DNA from: Oerskovia enterophila
Lineage (GTDB): Bacteria; Actinomycetota; Actinomycetes; Actinomycetales; Cellulomonadaceae
Assembly (NCBI RefSeq): GCF_001692445.1
Contig: NZ_MAQA01000022.1
Coordinates: 1 to 64,000, forward strand
Reading direction: 5' to 3'
DNA length: 64,000 nucleotides
Both the position numbers and the translations under genes were made by a program. This document shows positions 16,377 through 25,409 of the stretch, in pieces; the first letter of the stretch is position 1, and each line of letters begins with the position of its first letter. The notes beneath the pieces are model-generated. The model saw only the letters and a list, made by a program, of their open reading frames with translations. It was not told the origin of the DNA and did not search any database.

Positions 16377-18757
16377 GCAAGGACCAGACCCCCGAGGCCA
16401 CGGACCACGTGACCGCTTCCCGGGTGCTGGCCGGAGACCTGGTCACGGGGCCCGTGGACCGGTTCGCCGAGCCGCTCGCCAAGGTGCTCGGCCCGCGGTC
16501 CGCCGGCGCGCTCGCGAAGCTGGGCCTCGAGACCACGGGCGACCTGCTGGGCCACTACCCCCGCCGCTACGGCGACCCGGGCAGGCTCACCGACCTCGGC
16601 GGGCTCGTGCTCGGCGAGCACGTGACGATCATGGCGCGCGTGGTCCAGGCGACCGTGCGGGCCATGCGCTCGCGGGGCGGGGCCATGATGCAGGCCGAGG
16701 TCACCGACGGCGTCCACCGCCTCTCGCTCACGTTCTTCGCCAAGGGCACGGGGGCGCTCCGCACGCACGAGAGCCGTCTCCAGCCTGGGCGCACGGGCCT
16801 GTTCACGGGCGTCGTGAGCGCCTACCGCGGGGCGCGCCAGCTCACGCACCCGGACTACCTGATCATCGGGGTCGACGCCGACGACGAGGAGTCGGCTCTC
16901 ATCGAGGCGCGTCGCCCCATCCCGCTCTACCCGGCGAGCGCCGCGATCCCGAGCTGGCGGATCCAGAAGGCCGTCCGCCAGGTCCTGGACCCGCTGACCG
17001 AGGACGAGGTGCCGGACCCGCTGCCGCCCGCCGTCCGCGAGGCCCGCGGGTTCGGGTCGCGGCACGCGGCCCTCAAGGACGTCCACGAGCCGTTCGACAC
17101 GCGTCAGTGGCAGCACGGGCGCGACCGCCTGCGCTACGAGGAGGCGTTCGTGCTCCAGGCCGCGCTCGCCCAGCGGCGCGCGCGGGCCGAGGCCGAGGAG
17201 GCGACGGCCCGCCCGCCGCTCGCCCCGGGCGAGCCCAGCGTCCTCGTGGACTTCGACGCGTCGCTGCCGTTCACGCTCACGGCCGGGCAGCGCGAGATCG
17301 GCGAGGAGATCTCCGGAGAGCTCGCGCGCTCGCGGCCCATGCAGCGCCTGCTCCAGGGCGAGGTCGGCTCGGGCAAGACGGTCGTCGCGCTGCGCGCGAT
17401 GCTCCAGGTGGTCGACGCCGGAGGGCAGGCCGCGCTCCTGGCGCCCACCGAGGTGCTCGCCTCGCAGCACGCCCGCACGCTCGCGACCCTGCTGGGGCCG
17501 CTCGCCGAGGGGGGCATGCTGGGCGGGGCGGACCACGGCACGCGCGTCGCGCTCCTCACGGGGTCGATGGGGGCCGCCGCCAAGAAGTCCGCACTGCTCG
17601 ACGCCGCGAGCGGGCGCGCGGGGATCGTCGTCGGGACGCACGCGCTGCTGAGCGAGAACGTGCAGTTCGCGGACCTCGGGCTGGTCGTGGTCGACGAGCA
17701 GCACCGGTTCGGCGTGGAGCAGCGCGACGCGCTGCGGGCCAAGGCGAGGACGAGCCCCCACCTGCTCGTCATGACCGCGACCCCCATCCCGCGCACGGTC
17801 GCCATGACGGTCTTCGGCGACCTCGAGACGTCCTCGCTCACCGAGATCCCGGCCGGGCGCGCGGGCATCACGACGCACGTGGTCCCCGCGGACAACGAGG
17901 CGTGGATGAACCGGACGTGGCAGCGCGTGCGCGAGGAGGTCGACGCCGGGCACCGCGCGTACGTGGTGTGCGCCCGGATCCACCCCGACGCCGAGGTCCC
18001 GGCCCGGGATGCCGGTCCCGACGCCGCAGGGGCCGCGGGCGAGGGCAAGGGGGCCGCGAGGAGGAGGTCGCGGACCGACGACTTCGACGAGGTACCCGAC
18101 TTCCTCGACCTCGACGGGACCGGCACGGGGTCGGACCGGCCGCCCCTGCGCGCGGTGCTCGAGGTCGCCGAGGAGCTCGCGCGCGTGCCCGCGCTGCGCG
18201 GGCTCTCGGTCGGCGTCCTGCACGGGCAGATGCCCCCCGCGGACAAGGAGAAGGCCATGGCCGACTTCGCGTCCGGCGCGGTGCAGGTCCTGGTCTCCAC
18301 GACAGTGGTCGAGGTCGGCGTGGACGTGCCCGAGGCCACGGTGATGGTCGTGTTCGACGCGGACCGGTTCGGCCTCTCGCAGCTCCACCAGCTCCGCGGC
18401 CGCGTGGGCCGTGGCTCCGCGCCCGGGCTGTGCCTGCTCGTCTCGACCGTCGAGCCCGGCACCCCCGCGGCCGTCCGGGTCGAGACCATGGCCGAGACCA
18501 CCGACGGCTTCCGCCTCGCGACCGTCGACCTCGAGCTGCGCAGCGAGGGCGACGTGCTGGGTGCGGCCCAGTCCGGCAAGGCGAGCTCGCTGCGGCTGCT
18601 GCGCGTCGTCAAGGACGTCGCGGTGATCGAGCAGGCGCGGGCCGACGCGGCCGAGGTGATCGGCGCGGACCCGGACCTCGAGCACCACCCCGAGCTGCGG
18701 GCGGCGATCGCCAGCCAGCTCGACCCCGAGCGTGAGGAGTTCCTCGAGCGGGCGTAG
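16373..18757 (+). CDS. recG: ATP-dependent DNA helicase RecG
   Basis: The 794-aa helicase reverses stalled replication forks and branch-migrates Holliday junctions. The N-terminal wedge/OB domain includes LGHYPRRYGDPG. The helicase core has Walker A QGEVGSGKTVVAL, the DEQH motif VVDEQHRFGVEQR, MTATPIPRTVAMT, and in the second lobe VLVSTTVVEVGVDVPEATVMV and HQLRGRVGRG. A low-complexity Gly/Ala/Arg insertion (about residues 540–575) lengthens it relative to the family norm of about 690–750. The ATG overlaps the stop of the DAK2 gene by 4 bases. Confidence 0.96.
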   Translation: MSKDQTPEATDHVTASRVLAGDLVTGPVDRFAEPLAKVLGPRSAGALAKLGLETTGDLLGHYPRRYGDPGRLTDLGGLVLGEHVTIMARVVQATVRAMRSRGGAMMQAEVTDGVHRLSLTFFAKGTGALRTHESRLQPGRTGLFTGVVSAYRGARQLTHPDYLIIGVDADDEESALIEARRPIPLYPASAAIPSWRIQKAVRQVLDPLTEDEVPDPLPPAVREARGFGSRHAALKDVHEPFDTRQWQHGRDRLRYEEAFVLQAALAQRRARAEAEEATARPPLAPGEPSVLVDFDASLPFTLTAGQREIGEEISGELARSRPMQRLLQGEVGSGKTVVALRAMLQVVDAGGQAALLAPTEVLASQHARTLATLLGPLAEGGMLGGADHGTRVALLTGSMGAAAKKSALLDAASGRAGIVVGTHALLSENVQFADLGLVVVDEQHRFGVEQRDALRAKARTSPHLLVMTATPIPRTVAMTVFGDLETSSLTEIPAGRAGITTHVVPADNEAWMNRTWQRVREEVDAGHRAYVVCARIHPDAEVPARDAGPDAAGAAGEGKGAARRRSRTDDFDEVPDFLDLDGTGTGSDRPPLRAVLEVAEELARVPALRGLSVGVLHGQMPPADKEKAMADFASGAVQVLVSTTVVEVGVDVPEATVMVVFDADRFGLSQLHQLRGRVGRGSAPGLCLLVSTVEPGTPAAVRVETMAETTDGFRLATVDLELRSEGDVLGAAQSGKASSLRLLRVVKDVAVIEQARADAAEVIGADPDLEHHPELRAAIASQLDPEREEFLERA

Positions 18758-18780
18758 CCGGGGCCTTGGCCCACCCCGTC

Positions 18781-18786
18781 TAGGCT
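18781..18786 (+). promoter_or_regulatory. -10 box (TAGGCT) of rsmD
   Basis: TAGGCT ends 7 bases before the ATG at 18794, the leaderless arrangement. rsmD thus seems to have its own promoter despite lying 36 bases after recG. Confidence 0.5.
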
Positions 18787-18793
18787 GTCCCGC

Positions 18794-19378
18794 ATGACGA
18801 GGATCGTGGCCGGGACGGTCGGAGGACGCAGCCTGCAGGTGCCCCCCAAGGGCACGCGGCCCACGAGCGACCGGGTGCGCGAGGCGATCTTCTCGCGCCT
18901 CGAGCACTACGGGGTCCTCGAGGGGGCCTACGTCCTGGACCTGTACGCGGGCTCGGGTGCGCTGGGCCTGGAGGCGGCCTCGCGCGGCGCGCAGAAGGTC
19001 GTGCTGGTCGACGCCGCGCGCGTCGCCGCGGAGGTCTGCCGGACCAACGTGAGGACCCTCGGTCTGACGAACGTGCAGGTCGTCCAGGACAAGGCCGAGA
19101 AGTTCGTCCTGTCGCCGCCGACGACCACGTGGGACGTCGTCTTCATCGACCCTCCCTACGACCTCGCGGAGGCCGTGGTCGCCGAGCTCCTCCGGCAGCT
19201 CTCCGCGACGTCGGCGCTCGTCGAGGACGCGGTCGTGGTCGTCGAGCGTTCGACGCGCAGCCCCGAGCCGCAGTGGCCCGCGGGGTGGGAGCTGCTCGCC
19301 CGCAAGGACTACGGCGAGACGGCCGTGTACTACGCGGGTCCGGCTGCGACCGAGGAGTCCGCGGCCGACGCGCCCTGA
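18794..19378 (+). CDS. rsmD: 16S rRNA (guanine(966)-N(2))-methyltransferase
   Basis: The 194-aa SAM-dependent enzyme methylates G966 of 16S rRNA in the assembled 30S subunit. MTRIVAGTVGGRSLQVPPKGTRPTSDRVREAIFSRLEH is the RsmD-specific start, VLDLYAGSGALGLEAASRGA binds SAM, and VVFIDPPYDL contains the (D/N)PPY catalytic motif. Length is normal. It follows recG and normally precedes coaD, but here a minus-strand acetyltransferase gene intervenes. Confidence 0.95.
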   Translation: MTRIVAGTVGGRSLQVPPKGTRPTSDRVREAIFSRLEHYGVLEGAYVLDLYAGSGALGLEAASRGAQKVVLVDAARVAAEVCRTNVRTLGLTNVQVVQDKAEKFVLSPPTTTWDVVFIDPPYDLAEAVVAELLRQLSATSALVEDAVVVVERSTRSPEPQWPAGWELLARKDYGETAVYYAGPAATEESAADAP

Positions 19379-19383
19379 GCGAA

Positions 19384-20220
19384 CTAGAGCGCGGCAGGGG
19401 CGGCGGGCGCGCGCAGCGACGTCTCGTCGAGCAGGCCCACGGGAACACGGTCCAGCTCGTCGGCCGGGACCAGCTCGACGCGCTCTCCCGCGACCGAGGC
19501 CAGCAGCGCGCGCGTCGGCGCGTCGTCCGTGAGGCTCCCCTCGCTGTCCACGAAGTACTCGCGCAGGAACGTGCGCAGCGGGGCCGCGGGCACGCTCGTC
19601 GCCGTGGGGTCCTCGGTCGCGAGCGTCATGAGCAGCAGCGCGGGCACACGCTCGGCGCCGGGTGCGTTGCCGGGCTGGAAGTACGGCACCGCCAGGACAC
19701 GTCCGCCGTGGCGCGCGTAGAACCGCAGCCGCGCCTCGGGGTCCCCGTGCGCCTCGCTCGCCGAGTGGAAGCCCGGGTGCTCGACCTCTCCCAGCACCAT
19801 GACCGGGCGCAGGTTCGTCAGCCATGCGGCCACGGCCGCCCCGAGCAGCGCCGCGCCGATCCCGCCCCCGCGCCGCCCCGGCGCGATCGCCAGGTACTGG
19901 ACGAGCAGGACGCGCGCCTCGGCCGACCACGAGCCGACGACGCCGGCCACCACACGCCCGGCAGGCGCCTCGCCCGGCTCGCCGTCCGCCGTGCCGGACC
20001 TGGGCCCAGCCGCACCCTGTCCGCTCGGGGGAGCGGCGCCGTCGGGCACCTCCACGACCCCCAACGACTCCAGGTGCCCCGCCGCGTGGTCCGCGAGGAA
20101 CGACGAGAGCGAGACCAGCTCCGCGGGCGGGAACGACGGGCTCAGCACGTCCCGGTAGAGCTGCGTGAGCTGCTCGACCGAGCGGAGGGGGACGACGACG
20201 GGACCGGACTGGGGAGACAT
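19384..20220 (-). CDS. GNAT family acetyltransferase with long C-terminal extension
   Basis: The 278-aa product (ATG 20220; an in-frame ATG at 20229 is also possible) has a GNAT core: ARVLLVQYLAIAPGRRGGGIGAALLGAAVAAW is motif A, and RLRFYARHGGRVLAVPYFQPG is the C-terminal strand-helix. An extension of about 70 residues beyond the core has no motif I recognise. A Gly/Pro/Ala-rich stretch (about 65–90) interrupts the N-terminal part. The substrate is unknown. It is the only minus-strand gene inside the recG–mutM housekeeping run. Confidence 0.75.
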   Translation of the reverse strand: MSPQSGPVVVPLRSVEQLTQLYRDVLSPSFPPAELVSLSSFLADHAAGHLESLGVVEVPDGAAPPSGQGAAGPRSGTADGEPGEAPAGRVVAGVVGSWSAEARVLLVQYLAIAPGRRGGGIGAALLGAAVAAWLTNLRPVMVLGEVEHPGFHSASEAHGDPEARLRFYARHGGRVLAVPYFQPGNAPGAERVPALLLMTLATEDPTATSVPAAPLRTFLREYFVDSEGSLTDDAPTRALLASVAGERVELVPADELDRVPVGLLDETSLRAPAAPAAL

Positions 20221-20311
20221 GGCACCCATCCTGCCGCGCCCGCGCCCTGCGCGCGGCCTGACGCGGCCCGCGGCGGGCCCTGACCTGCCCGGATTCCCGA
20301 GGGCCGTGTAC

Positions 20312-20317
20312 TACCGT
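20312..20317 (+). promoter_or_regulatory. -10 box (TACCGT) of coaD
   Basis: TACCGT ends 6 bases before the GTG at 20324 and no SD is seen, so the coaD mRNA is probably leaderless. Confidence 0.45.
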
Positions 20318-20323
20318 GGCGAG

Positions 20324-20890
20324 GTGACCATCGCCGTCTGCCCGGGGTCGTTCGACCCCCTCACCCTCGGCCACCTCGACATCGTCCGCCGAGCGCGGTC
20401 GTTGTTCGACGAGGTCGTCCTGGGGGTCGCCCGCAACTCGTCCAAGTCCGCGCTCCTCAGTGCGGAGCAGCGCGTCGAGATCGCGCGCGCCGCGCTCGAC
20501 GCGAGCCCGGGACTCGAGGACGTGCGCGTCGCGATCGTCCCCGGCCTCCTCGTGGACTTCTGCCGCGAGGTCGGTGCCGTGGCCGTCGTCAAGGGCCTGC
20601 GCGGAGGCGCGGACTTCGACGCCGAGCTGCCCATGGCCCTCATGAACCGCCACCTCGTGGGCGTCGAGACCGTGTTCGTCCCGGGCGACCCCGCCCTCGC
20701 CCACGTCGCGTCCTCGCTCGTCAAGGACGTGGCCCGCTTCGGGGGGCCGGTCGACGACCTGGTCCCGGCGGGGGTGGGCGACCTCGTGCGCCAGGCGCTC
20801 GCGGACCGCGCGGCCGGCACGACGCCCGCGGCAGAGCAGAGGCGGCAGGCGCAGCAGGCGACCCCCACCACGGAAGGAACAGGCCGATGA
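20324..20890 (+). CDS. coaD: Phosphopantetheine adenylyltransferase
   Basis: The 188-aa cytoplasmic enzyme adenylates 4'-phosphopantetheine in coenzyme A synthesis. The N-terminal nucleotidyltransferase motif CPGSFDPLTLGHLDIVRRA (TxGH) and VVKGLRGGADFDAELPMALMNRHL are diagnostic. ASSLVKDVARFGG is the usual C-terminal signature, followed by a low-complexity tail of about 30 residues that the family does not need. The GTG at 20324 gives the normal start directly before the first beta strand. Its stop overlaps the next gene by 4 bases (ATGA). Confidence 0.95.
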   Translation: MTIAVCPGSFDPLTLGHLDIVRRARSLFDEVVLGVARNSSKSALLSAEQRVEIARAALDASPGLEDVRVAIVPGLLVDFCREVGAVAVVKGLRGGADFDAELPMALMNRHLVGVETVFVPGDPALAHVASSLVKDVARFGGPVDDLVPAGVGDLVRQALADRAAGTTPAAEQRRQAQQATPTTEGTGR

Positions 20891-21414
20891 ACGACCACCC
20901 GCTCGCGCAGACCGAGGACGAGGCCCAGACCGAGGCCGGGCTCCACGTGATCCTCGACGACCTGGCCCACCTCGTCGAGACCGCCCGGGCCATGCCCATG
21001 TCGTCCTCGGTCCTGGTCCACAAGGCCGACGCCCTGGCGCTCGTCGACGAGATGCGTCGCGCGCTGCCCGAGCAGCTCGCGCACGCCGACGAGGTGCTCG
21101 CGGAGGCCGACGCGGTCCTTGCGGAGGCGAACAAGCAGGCCGAGGACATCCTCACGACGGCGCGCGCCCGCGCGATCGAGCTGGTCCAGAAGGAGCAGGT
21201 CGCGGTGCAGGCCGAGTCGCGGGCCCACGCGATCGTCGAGGACGCCGAGCGGACCGCCGCCGAGCTGCGGGTCGACGCCGACGACTACTGCGACCGTCGC
21301 CTCGCCGAGTTCGAGGTGGACCTGGGCAAGGTCATGGCGCAGGTGCACGCCGGGCGGGCCAAGCTCGCCCAGCGCATGGGGGAGCTCCAGGGAGCCGAGG
21401 GCTCGGGGGAGTAG
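20887..21414 (+). CDS. Coiled-coil protein, DivIVA/cell-division-initiation-like
   Basis: This 175-aa soluble protein is mostly helical. A short N-terminal module (HVILDDLAHLVETARAMPMSSSVLVHKADALALVDEMRRALP) is followed by a long Ala/Glu-rich coiled coil (residues about 65–150; EQLAHADEVLAEADAVLAEANKQAEDILTTA). Actinobacterial genomes commonly carry such a gene after coaD, usually annotated as a DivIVA- or ATP synthase subunit b-like protein. No function has been shown for it that I know of. The 4-base overlap with coaD means co-expression. Confidence 0.8.
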   Translation: MNDHPLAQTEDEAQTEAGLHVILDDLAHLVETARAMPMSSSVLVHKADALALVDEMRRALPEQLAHADEVLAEADAVLAEANKQAEDILTTARARAIELVQKEQVAVQAESRAHAIVEDAERTAAELRVDADDYCDRRLAEFEVDLGKVMAQVHAGRAKLAQRMGELQGAEGSGE

Positions 21415-21486
21415 GTCGCGGGGCCGCGGACAGCCCGTCCGATCCGGGTCAGTTCGCGGGGTTAGACGGCGGTTCGGTCATGCCGT

Positions 21487-21492
21487 AAGATG
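21487..21492 (+). promoter_or_regulatory. Putative -10 box (TAAGAT) for the DUF177–rpmF–rnc–mutM operon
   Basis: TAAGAT lies in the 214-base gap and would leave a leader of about 130 bases. That leader contains a small GCGACCC/CGGGTCGC hairpin at 21602–21619 just before the first gene. Confidence 0.4.
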
Positions 21493-21628
21493 GTCCGTTG
21501 GTCCTGCCTGTCATCGGCTGGGGCCGAGGTGCACGTTCATCTCCCTGAGATCCCCCTGGTTCTTGCGGGACTGGCGTGCGCGCTGTGACCTTGAACACCT
21601 GGCGACCCGCTCGGGTCGCTGACAACCC

Positions 21629-22216
21629 GTGGAGGAACCCATCACTCTCGACTCGCGCTCGCCTCTTGTGCTCGACACCTACGAGCTCGGTCGGCGTCCC
21701 GGATCGATGCGTGAAGTGACTCGCTCGGTCAAGGCTCCGGCAGACCTCGGTACCGTCGTGATCGGCATCCCTGAAGGCACTGATCTCGAGCTGGACGTCC
21801 GGCTCGAGTCGGTGATGGACGGGGTCCTGGTGACAGGGACTGCCCAGGCCCAGGCGGTCGGGGAGTGCGTGCGGTGCTTGGAACCGGTGACGGCTGACGT
21901 CGTCGCGGACATCCAGGAGCTGTTCGTGTATCCCGAGCGTGCGAAGGCCGCGGCAGAGTCCGGTGACGACGAGGACGAGGTGTACGAGCTCGAGGGCGAC
22001 CTGATCGATCTCGAGCCCGCGCTTCGGGATTCCGTCGTCACTGCACTACCATTCAGACCGTTGTGTCAGCCCGATTGCCAGGGCCTGTGCTCCGAGTGCG
22101 GAGCACGTCTGGCTGAGGATCCTGATCACTCGCACGACATTGTCGATCCCCGGTGGTCGGCACTACAGAGCATGCTCGAGGATCCGAGCGTGTCCGACGA
22201 GACGAAAGAGAGCTAG
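21629..22216 (+). CDS. YceD/DUF177 family protein
   Basis: The 195-aa product of the DUF177 family is encoded just before rpmF in most bacteria and is linked to 23S rRNA/ribosome assembly. The conserved start is [20 protein letters not shown]. The core has [14 protein letters not shown], and the end has the zinc-like cluster [16 protein letters not shown]. An acidic insertion ([14 protein letters not shown]) is typical of the family. The start is uncertain. GTG 21629 has no SD, yet GGAGG lies just inside it (21631–21635), 5–7 bases before an ATC codon at 21641 that corresponds to the usual N-terminus. The stop is followed at once by rpmF. Confidence 0.9.
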   Translation: MEEPITLDSRSPLVLDTYELGRRPGSMREVTRSVKAPADLGTVVIGIPEGTDLELDVRLESVMDGVLVTGTAQAQAVGECVRCLEPVTADVVADIQELFVYPERAKAAAESGDDEDEVYELEGDLIDLEPALRDSVVTALPFRPLCQPDCQGLCSECGARLAEDPDHSHDIVDPRWSALQSMLEDPSVSDETKES

Positions 22217-22218
22217 CC

Positions 22219-22413
22219 GTGGCTGTTCCGAAGCGCAAGATGTCGCGCAGCAACACCCGTGCGCGTCGTTCGCAGTGGAAGACCACCGCCGCGAACCTCA
22301 CGACCTGCCCGCAGTGCAAGGGCGACAAGCTGTCGCACGCTGCGTGCCCGACCTGCGGCACCTACAAGGGCCGTCAGTACGTCGAGGCGCTGCGCACCGA
22401 GCACGCAGGCTGA
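22219..22413 (+). CDS. rpmF: 50S ribosomal protein L32
   Basis: The 64-aa ribosomal protein begins [21 protein letters not shown] and holds two zinc-binding pairs, CPQC and CPTC, followed by GTYKGRQ. The GTG start lies 2 bases after the DUF177 stop, with GAAAGAGAG upstream. DUF177–rpmF–rnc is the conserved order. Confidence 0.97.
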   Translation: MAVPKRKMSRSNTRARRSQWKTTAANLTTCPQCKGDKLSHAACPTCGTYKGRQYVEALRTEHAG

Positions 22414-22418
22414 ATAGC

Positions 22419-23183
22419 GTGACGCCGGAAGCCCCTGCGGCCGCCGGTCTTCTCGAGAGGCTCGGGATCCACCTGGATCCCGAGCTTCTCGTGCTTGCAC
22501 TGACGCACCGTTCGTTCGCCCACGAGCACGGCGGCATCCCCACCAACGAGCGCCTCGAGTTCCTCGGGGACACCGTGCTGGGGCTCGTCGTGACCGAGGC
22601 GCTGTACCGCCGCCACCCGGACCTGCCGGAGGGTGAGCTCGCCAAGATGCGCGCCGCCACGGTCTCGCAGAAGTCGCTCGCCGCGATCGCGCGCGACCTG
22701 GGCCTCGGCGGGTACATCCTGCTCGGCAAGGGCGAGATCCGGACCCGCGGCAACGACAAGGACTCGATCCTGTCGGACACCGTCGAGGCGCTGATCGGTG
22801 CGACCTACCTGAGCCACGGCCTCGAGGTCGCTCGCGACCTGGTGCACCGGCTCGTGGACCCGACGCTCGCCGTCGCCGCAGACCTGGGCGCAGGACTCGA
22901 CTGGAAGACCTCTCTCCAGGAGTCCGCCGCGGCCCGCAACCTGGGCGCTCCGGCCTACTCGAGCACGGGCGACGGTCCCGACCACGCCCGCACCTTCACG
23001 TCCGAGGTCTCGCTCGACGGCGTCGTCTACGGCACGGGCCACGGCTCGGCCAAGAAGTACGCCGAGCAGGAGGCCGCCGAGATGGCGTACCTCGCCATCC
23101 AGAAGCTGCCGCTGCCCGCCTCGGCCGCGGACGCACGGGCGGACCAGGACGAGCACCTCGACGAGCCGGGCACCGTTGCCTGA
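22419..23183 (+). CDS. rnc: Ribonuclease III
   Basis: The 254-aa endonuclease cuts double-stranded RNA in rRNA processing and mRNA decay. The catalytic signature [15 protein letters not shown] contains the Mg-binding Glu/Asp, and [18 protein letters not shown] is the second acidic motif. A C-terminal dsRNA-binding domain follows ([21 protein letters not shown]... [16 protein letters not shown]). GTG 22419 lies 5 bases after the rpmF stop. The last 8 bases overlap mutM, so the two are coupled. Confidence 0.96.
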   Translation: MTPEAPAAAGLLERLGIHLDPELLVLALTHRSFAHEHGGIPTNERLEFLGDTVLGLVVTEALYRRHPDLPEGELAKMRAATVSQKSLAAIARDLGLGGYILLGKGEIRTRGNDKDSILSDTVEALIGATYLSHGLEVARDLVHRLVDPTLAVAADLGAGLDWKTSLQESAAARNLGAPAYSSTGDGPDHARTFTSEVSLDGVVYGTGHGSAKKYAEQEAAEMAYLAIQKLPLPASAADARADQDEHLDEPGTVA

Positions 23184-24168
23184 GCTCCCCGAGGTCGAGA
23201 CCGTCCGTGACGGTCTCGCCCGCCACGTCACCGGACGCACGGTCACGGGCGTCGAGGTCCTGCGCGACTACTCGGTCCGTCGCCACGAGGGTGGCCCGGA
23301 CAGCTTCCGCGGCCAGCTCGTGGGGCAGCGCGTGGGCGCCGCGGTCCGCCGCGGCAAGTACCTGTGGCTCCTCCTGGAGGAGACGTCGGGCGCGGTGGAC
23401 GGCGCGTCCGGCGACCTGCCCGACGGCGCCGCGCCCGCGGGCGGGCACGTCACCGCGCTCATGGCGCACCTGGGCATGAGCGGCCAGCTCCTGGTCCGGT
23501 CGGGGACCGCCGCGGTCGAGAAGGTGCCGCACCTGCGGGTCCGGCTCGAGCTGTCCGGGCTCGCCGGCGAGGACGAGGCGGATGCGCCGCGCACCCTCGA
23601 CTTCGTGGACCAGCGCACGTTCGGGCACCTGTCCGTGACGGATCTCGCACCGACCCCCGACGGTGCGCCCGGAGGCTGGGGGTCGCCCCTCGCGGAGATC
23701 CCCGAGCCCGCCGCGCACATCGCGCGCGACCTGCTCGACCCCGCGCTGCGCCGCGACGACCTCGCACGGGCGGTGCGCCGTCGTCGGACCGGGATCAAGC
23801 GCGCGCTGCTCGACCAGCGCCTCGTGTCCGGCGTCGGCAACATCTACGCCGACGAGGCCCTGTGGCGCGCCGGGCTCCACTACGCGCGCCCCACCGACAC
23901 CCTGCGACTGGCCGAGGCGCACCGCGTGCTCGACGCCGCCGAGGAGGTCATGCGAGAGGCCCTCGCCCAGGGCGGGACCAGCTTCGACGAGCTCTACGTC
24001 AACGTCAACGGCCAGTCCGGGTACTTCTCGCGCTCGCTCGCGGTGTACGGGCGCGAGGGCGAGGAGTGCACGCGCTGCGGGGCGCTCGTGCGGCGCGACG
24101 AGTTCATGAACCGGTCGTCGTACACGTGCCCCGTCTGCCAGAAGGTGCCGCGGAACGCGCGCTGGTAG
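23176..24168 (+). CDS. mutM: Formamidopyrimidine-DNA glycosylase
   Basis: The 330-aa base-excision repair enzyme removes 8-oxoguanine and formamidopyrimidines and nicks the abasic site. The start codon is TTG (23176), fixed by the need for Pro2-Glu3 (PELPEVETV) at the mature N-terminus, where Pro is the nucleophile. Other signatures are [18 protein letters not shown], the helix-two-turn-helix [23 protein letters not shown] and the C-terminal zinc finger [13 protein letters not shown]...YTCPVCQK. An acidic insertion near residues 130–150 makes it longer than the usual 270–290. It overlaps rnc by 8 bases. Confidence 0.95.
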   Translation: MPELPEVETVRDGLARHVTGRTVTGVEVLRDYSVRRHEGGPDSFRGQLVGQRVGAAVRRGKYLWLLLEETSGAVDGASGDLPDGAAPAGGHVTALMAHLGMSGQLLVRSGTAAVEKVPHLRVRLELSGLAGEDEADAPRTLDFVDQRTFGHLSVTDLAPTPDGAPGGWGSPLAEIPEPAAHIARDLLDPALRRDDLARAVRRRRTGIKRALLDQRLVSGVGNIYADEALWRAGLHYARPTDTLRLAEAHRVLDAAEEVMREALAQGGTSFDELYVNVNGQSGYFSRSLAVYGREGEECTRCGALVRRDEFMNRSSYTCPVCQKVPRNARW

Positions 24169-24187
24169 GTGCCCGTGGGGCGCGCAC

Positions 24188-25165
24188 TCAGCCGCGCGGG
24201 ACCACGTTGCGCAGCGGGCGGCCCGCGCGCAGGTTCTCCAGGTTCTCCAGGACCAGGGCCGACGCGCCCTGCGGTCGCCCTCCCGCGACGTGGGGAGTCA
24301 GGATCGTGCGCGGGGCGTCCCACAGCGGTGAGTCCGCCGGGAGCGGCTCGATCTCCGTCACGTCCAGCGCGGCGCCGCCCAGACGGCCCTCGCGCAGCGC
24401 GGCGACCAGGGCGACCTCGTCGACCGTCGCTCCCCGGCCCGCGTTGACGAACCACGCGTGGTCCGGGAGCTGGGCGATGCGGGCGGCGTCGAACGCGTGG
24501 CGCGTCGCCGGGACCGCGGGCAGCAGAGAGACCAGGACGTCGGTCGTCGCCAGGACCCGTGGCAGGTCCGCGTCGGTCACGACGGGGAAGCCGAACCGGT
24601 CGCCCGCGGTGCTCGCGACCCCCGTGACGCGCGCCCCGAGTGCCGCGTAGAGCGGTGCGAGCGCGGCCGCGATCGAGCCGAAGCCCCAGATCGTGACCTG
24701 CGCACCGTGCAGCGTGAAGCGCGAACTCGTCGCCGGGTCGGCCTGCTCGTCTCCCAGCGCCGAGTCCCACCGGTGCTCGCGCTGCGCCGTGCCCAACCGG
24801 TCGAGCCGCCGGACCGCCGCGAGCGTCAGGGCCAGGGTGTGCTCGGCCACGGGACCGTCGTGCAGCGACCGACCGTTGGTCACGACCACATCCGGGGCGA
24901 AGCCCGCCGCGAGGATCGCGTCAGGCCCTGCGGCGAGGGTCTGGACCCAGCGCAACCGGGGCAGGTGCGCGGCGGCGTCCGCGAGGTTCGCGGGGGTGTT
25001 GGCCCAGGCGACCAGGACCTCGGCGTCGCGGTGCTCGACCGGGAGGGGCGCTCCGCCGTCGTACTCGACGAACACGTCCCGTGCTCCGTGTCCGCTCGCC
25101 GCGGTGTCGCCGGCCCCCTGGGACGTGAGGTCGAGCGGGAGGGAGTCGGGGACGAGGATCTTCAC
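24188..25165 (-). CDS. D-2-hydroxyacid dehydrogenase family protein
   Basis: The 325-aa NAD(P)-dependent oxidoreductase has the cofactor motif VTIWGFGSIAAALAPLYAALGARVTGV, and catalytic Arg in NGRSLHDG or GRGATVDE, Glu in VTEIEPLP and His in ILTPHVAGG. It probably interconverts a 2-keto acid and a D-2-hydroxy acid, substrate unknown. GTG 25165 gives VKILVPDSLPLDL, the normal N-terminal strand. The frame stays open far upstream only because of high GC. It is convergent with mutM and divergent from the APC permease operon. Confidence 0.85.
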   Translation of the reverse strand: MKILVPDSLPLDLTSQGAGDTAASGHGARDVFVEYDGGAPLPVEHRDAEVLVAWANTPANLADAAAHLPRLRWVQTLAAGPDAILAAGFAPDVVVTNGRSLHDGPVAEHTLALTLAAVRRLDRLGTAQREHRWDSALGDEQADPATSSRFTLHGAQVTIWGFGSIAAALAPLYAALGARVTGVASTAGDRFGFPVVTDADLPRVLATTDVLVSLLPAVPATRHAFDAARIAQLPDHAWFVNAGRGATVDEVALVAALREGRLGGAALDVTEIEPLPADSPLWDAPRTILTPHVAGGRPQGASALVLENLENLRAGRPLRNVVPRG

Positions 25166-25409
25166 GCGTGGCTCCAGACGAGGGCGAGGGCGGTGCGGAC
25201 GGGCCGACGGCCGGGGCACCGGCGGGACGGCCCCGTCGACGCTATCAGCGCGACAGGCCCGACCGTCCCGGCGTGTCGCGGGCGGGCCAGGTGCCGCCCG
25301 TTCCGGGAGCGCAATCCCCGGCCGGGCGATATGTTCGCAACGTCTGGCACGTTCGAGCGGTTCTCGGCGACCCGTCCGTCCAGGGGGGTCTCGGCGGCAC
25401 GGAGGAAAG

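Noticed and set aside
15683-20704. A minus-strand open frame of more than 1,600 codons opposite the DAK2, recG, rsmD and coaD genes
   Set aside because: It is a shadow frame of very GC-rich genes: its composition is Arg/Gly/Ala/His-rich, no domain is visible, and the opposite strand has clear conserved enzymes.
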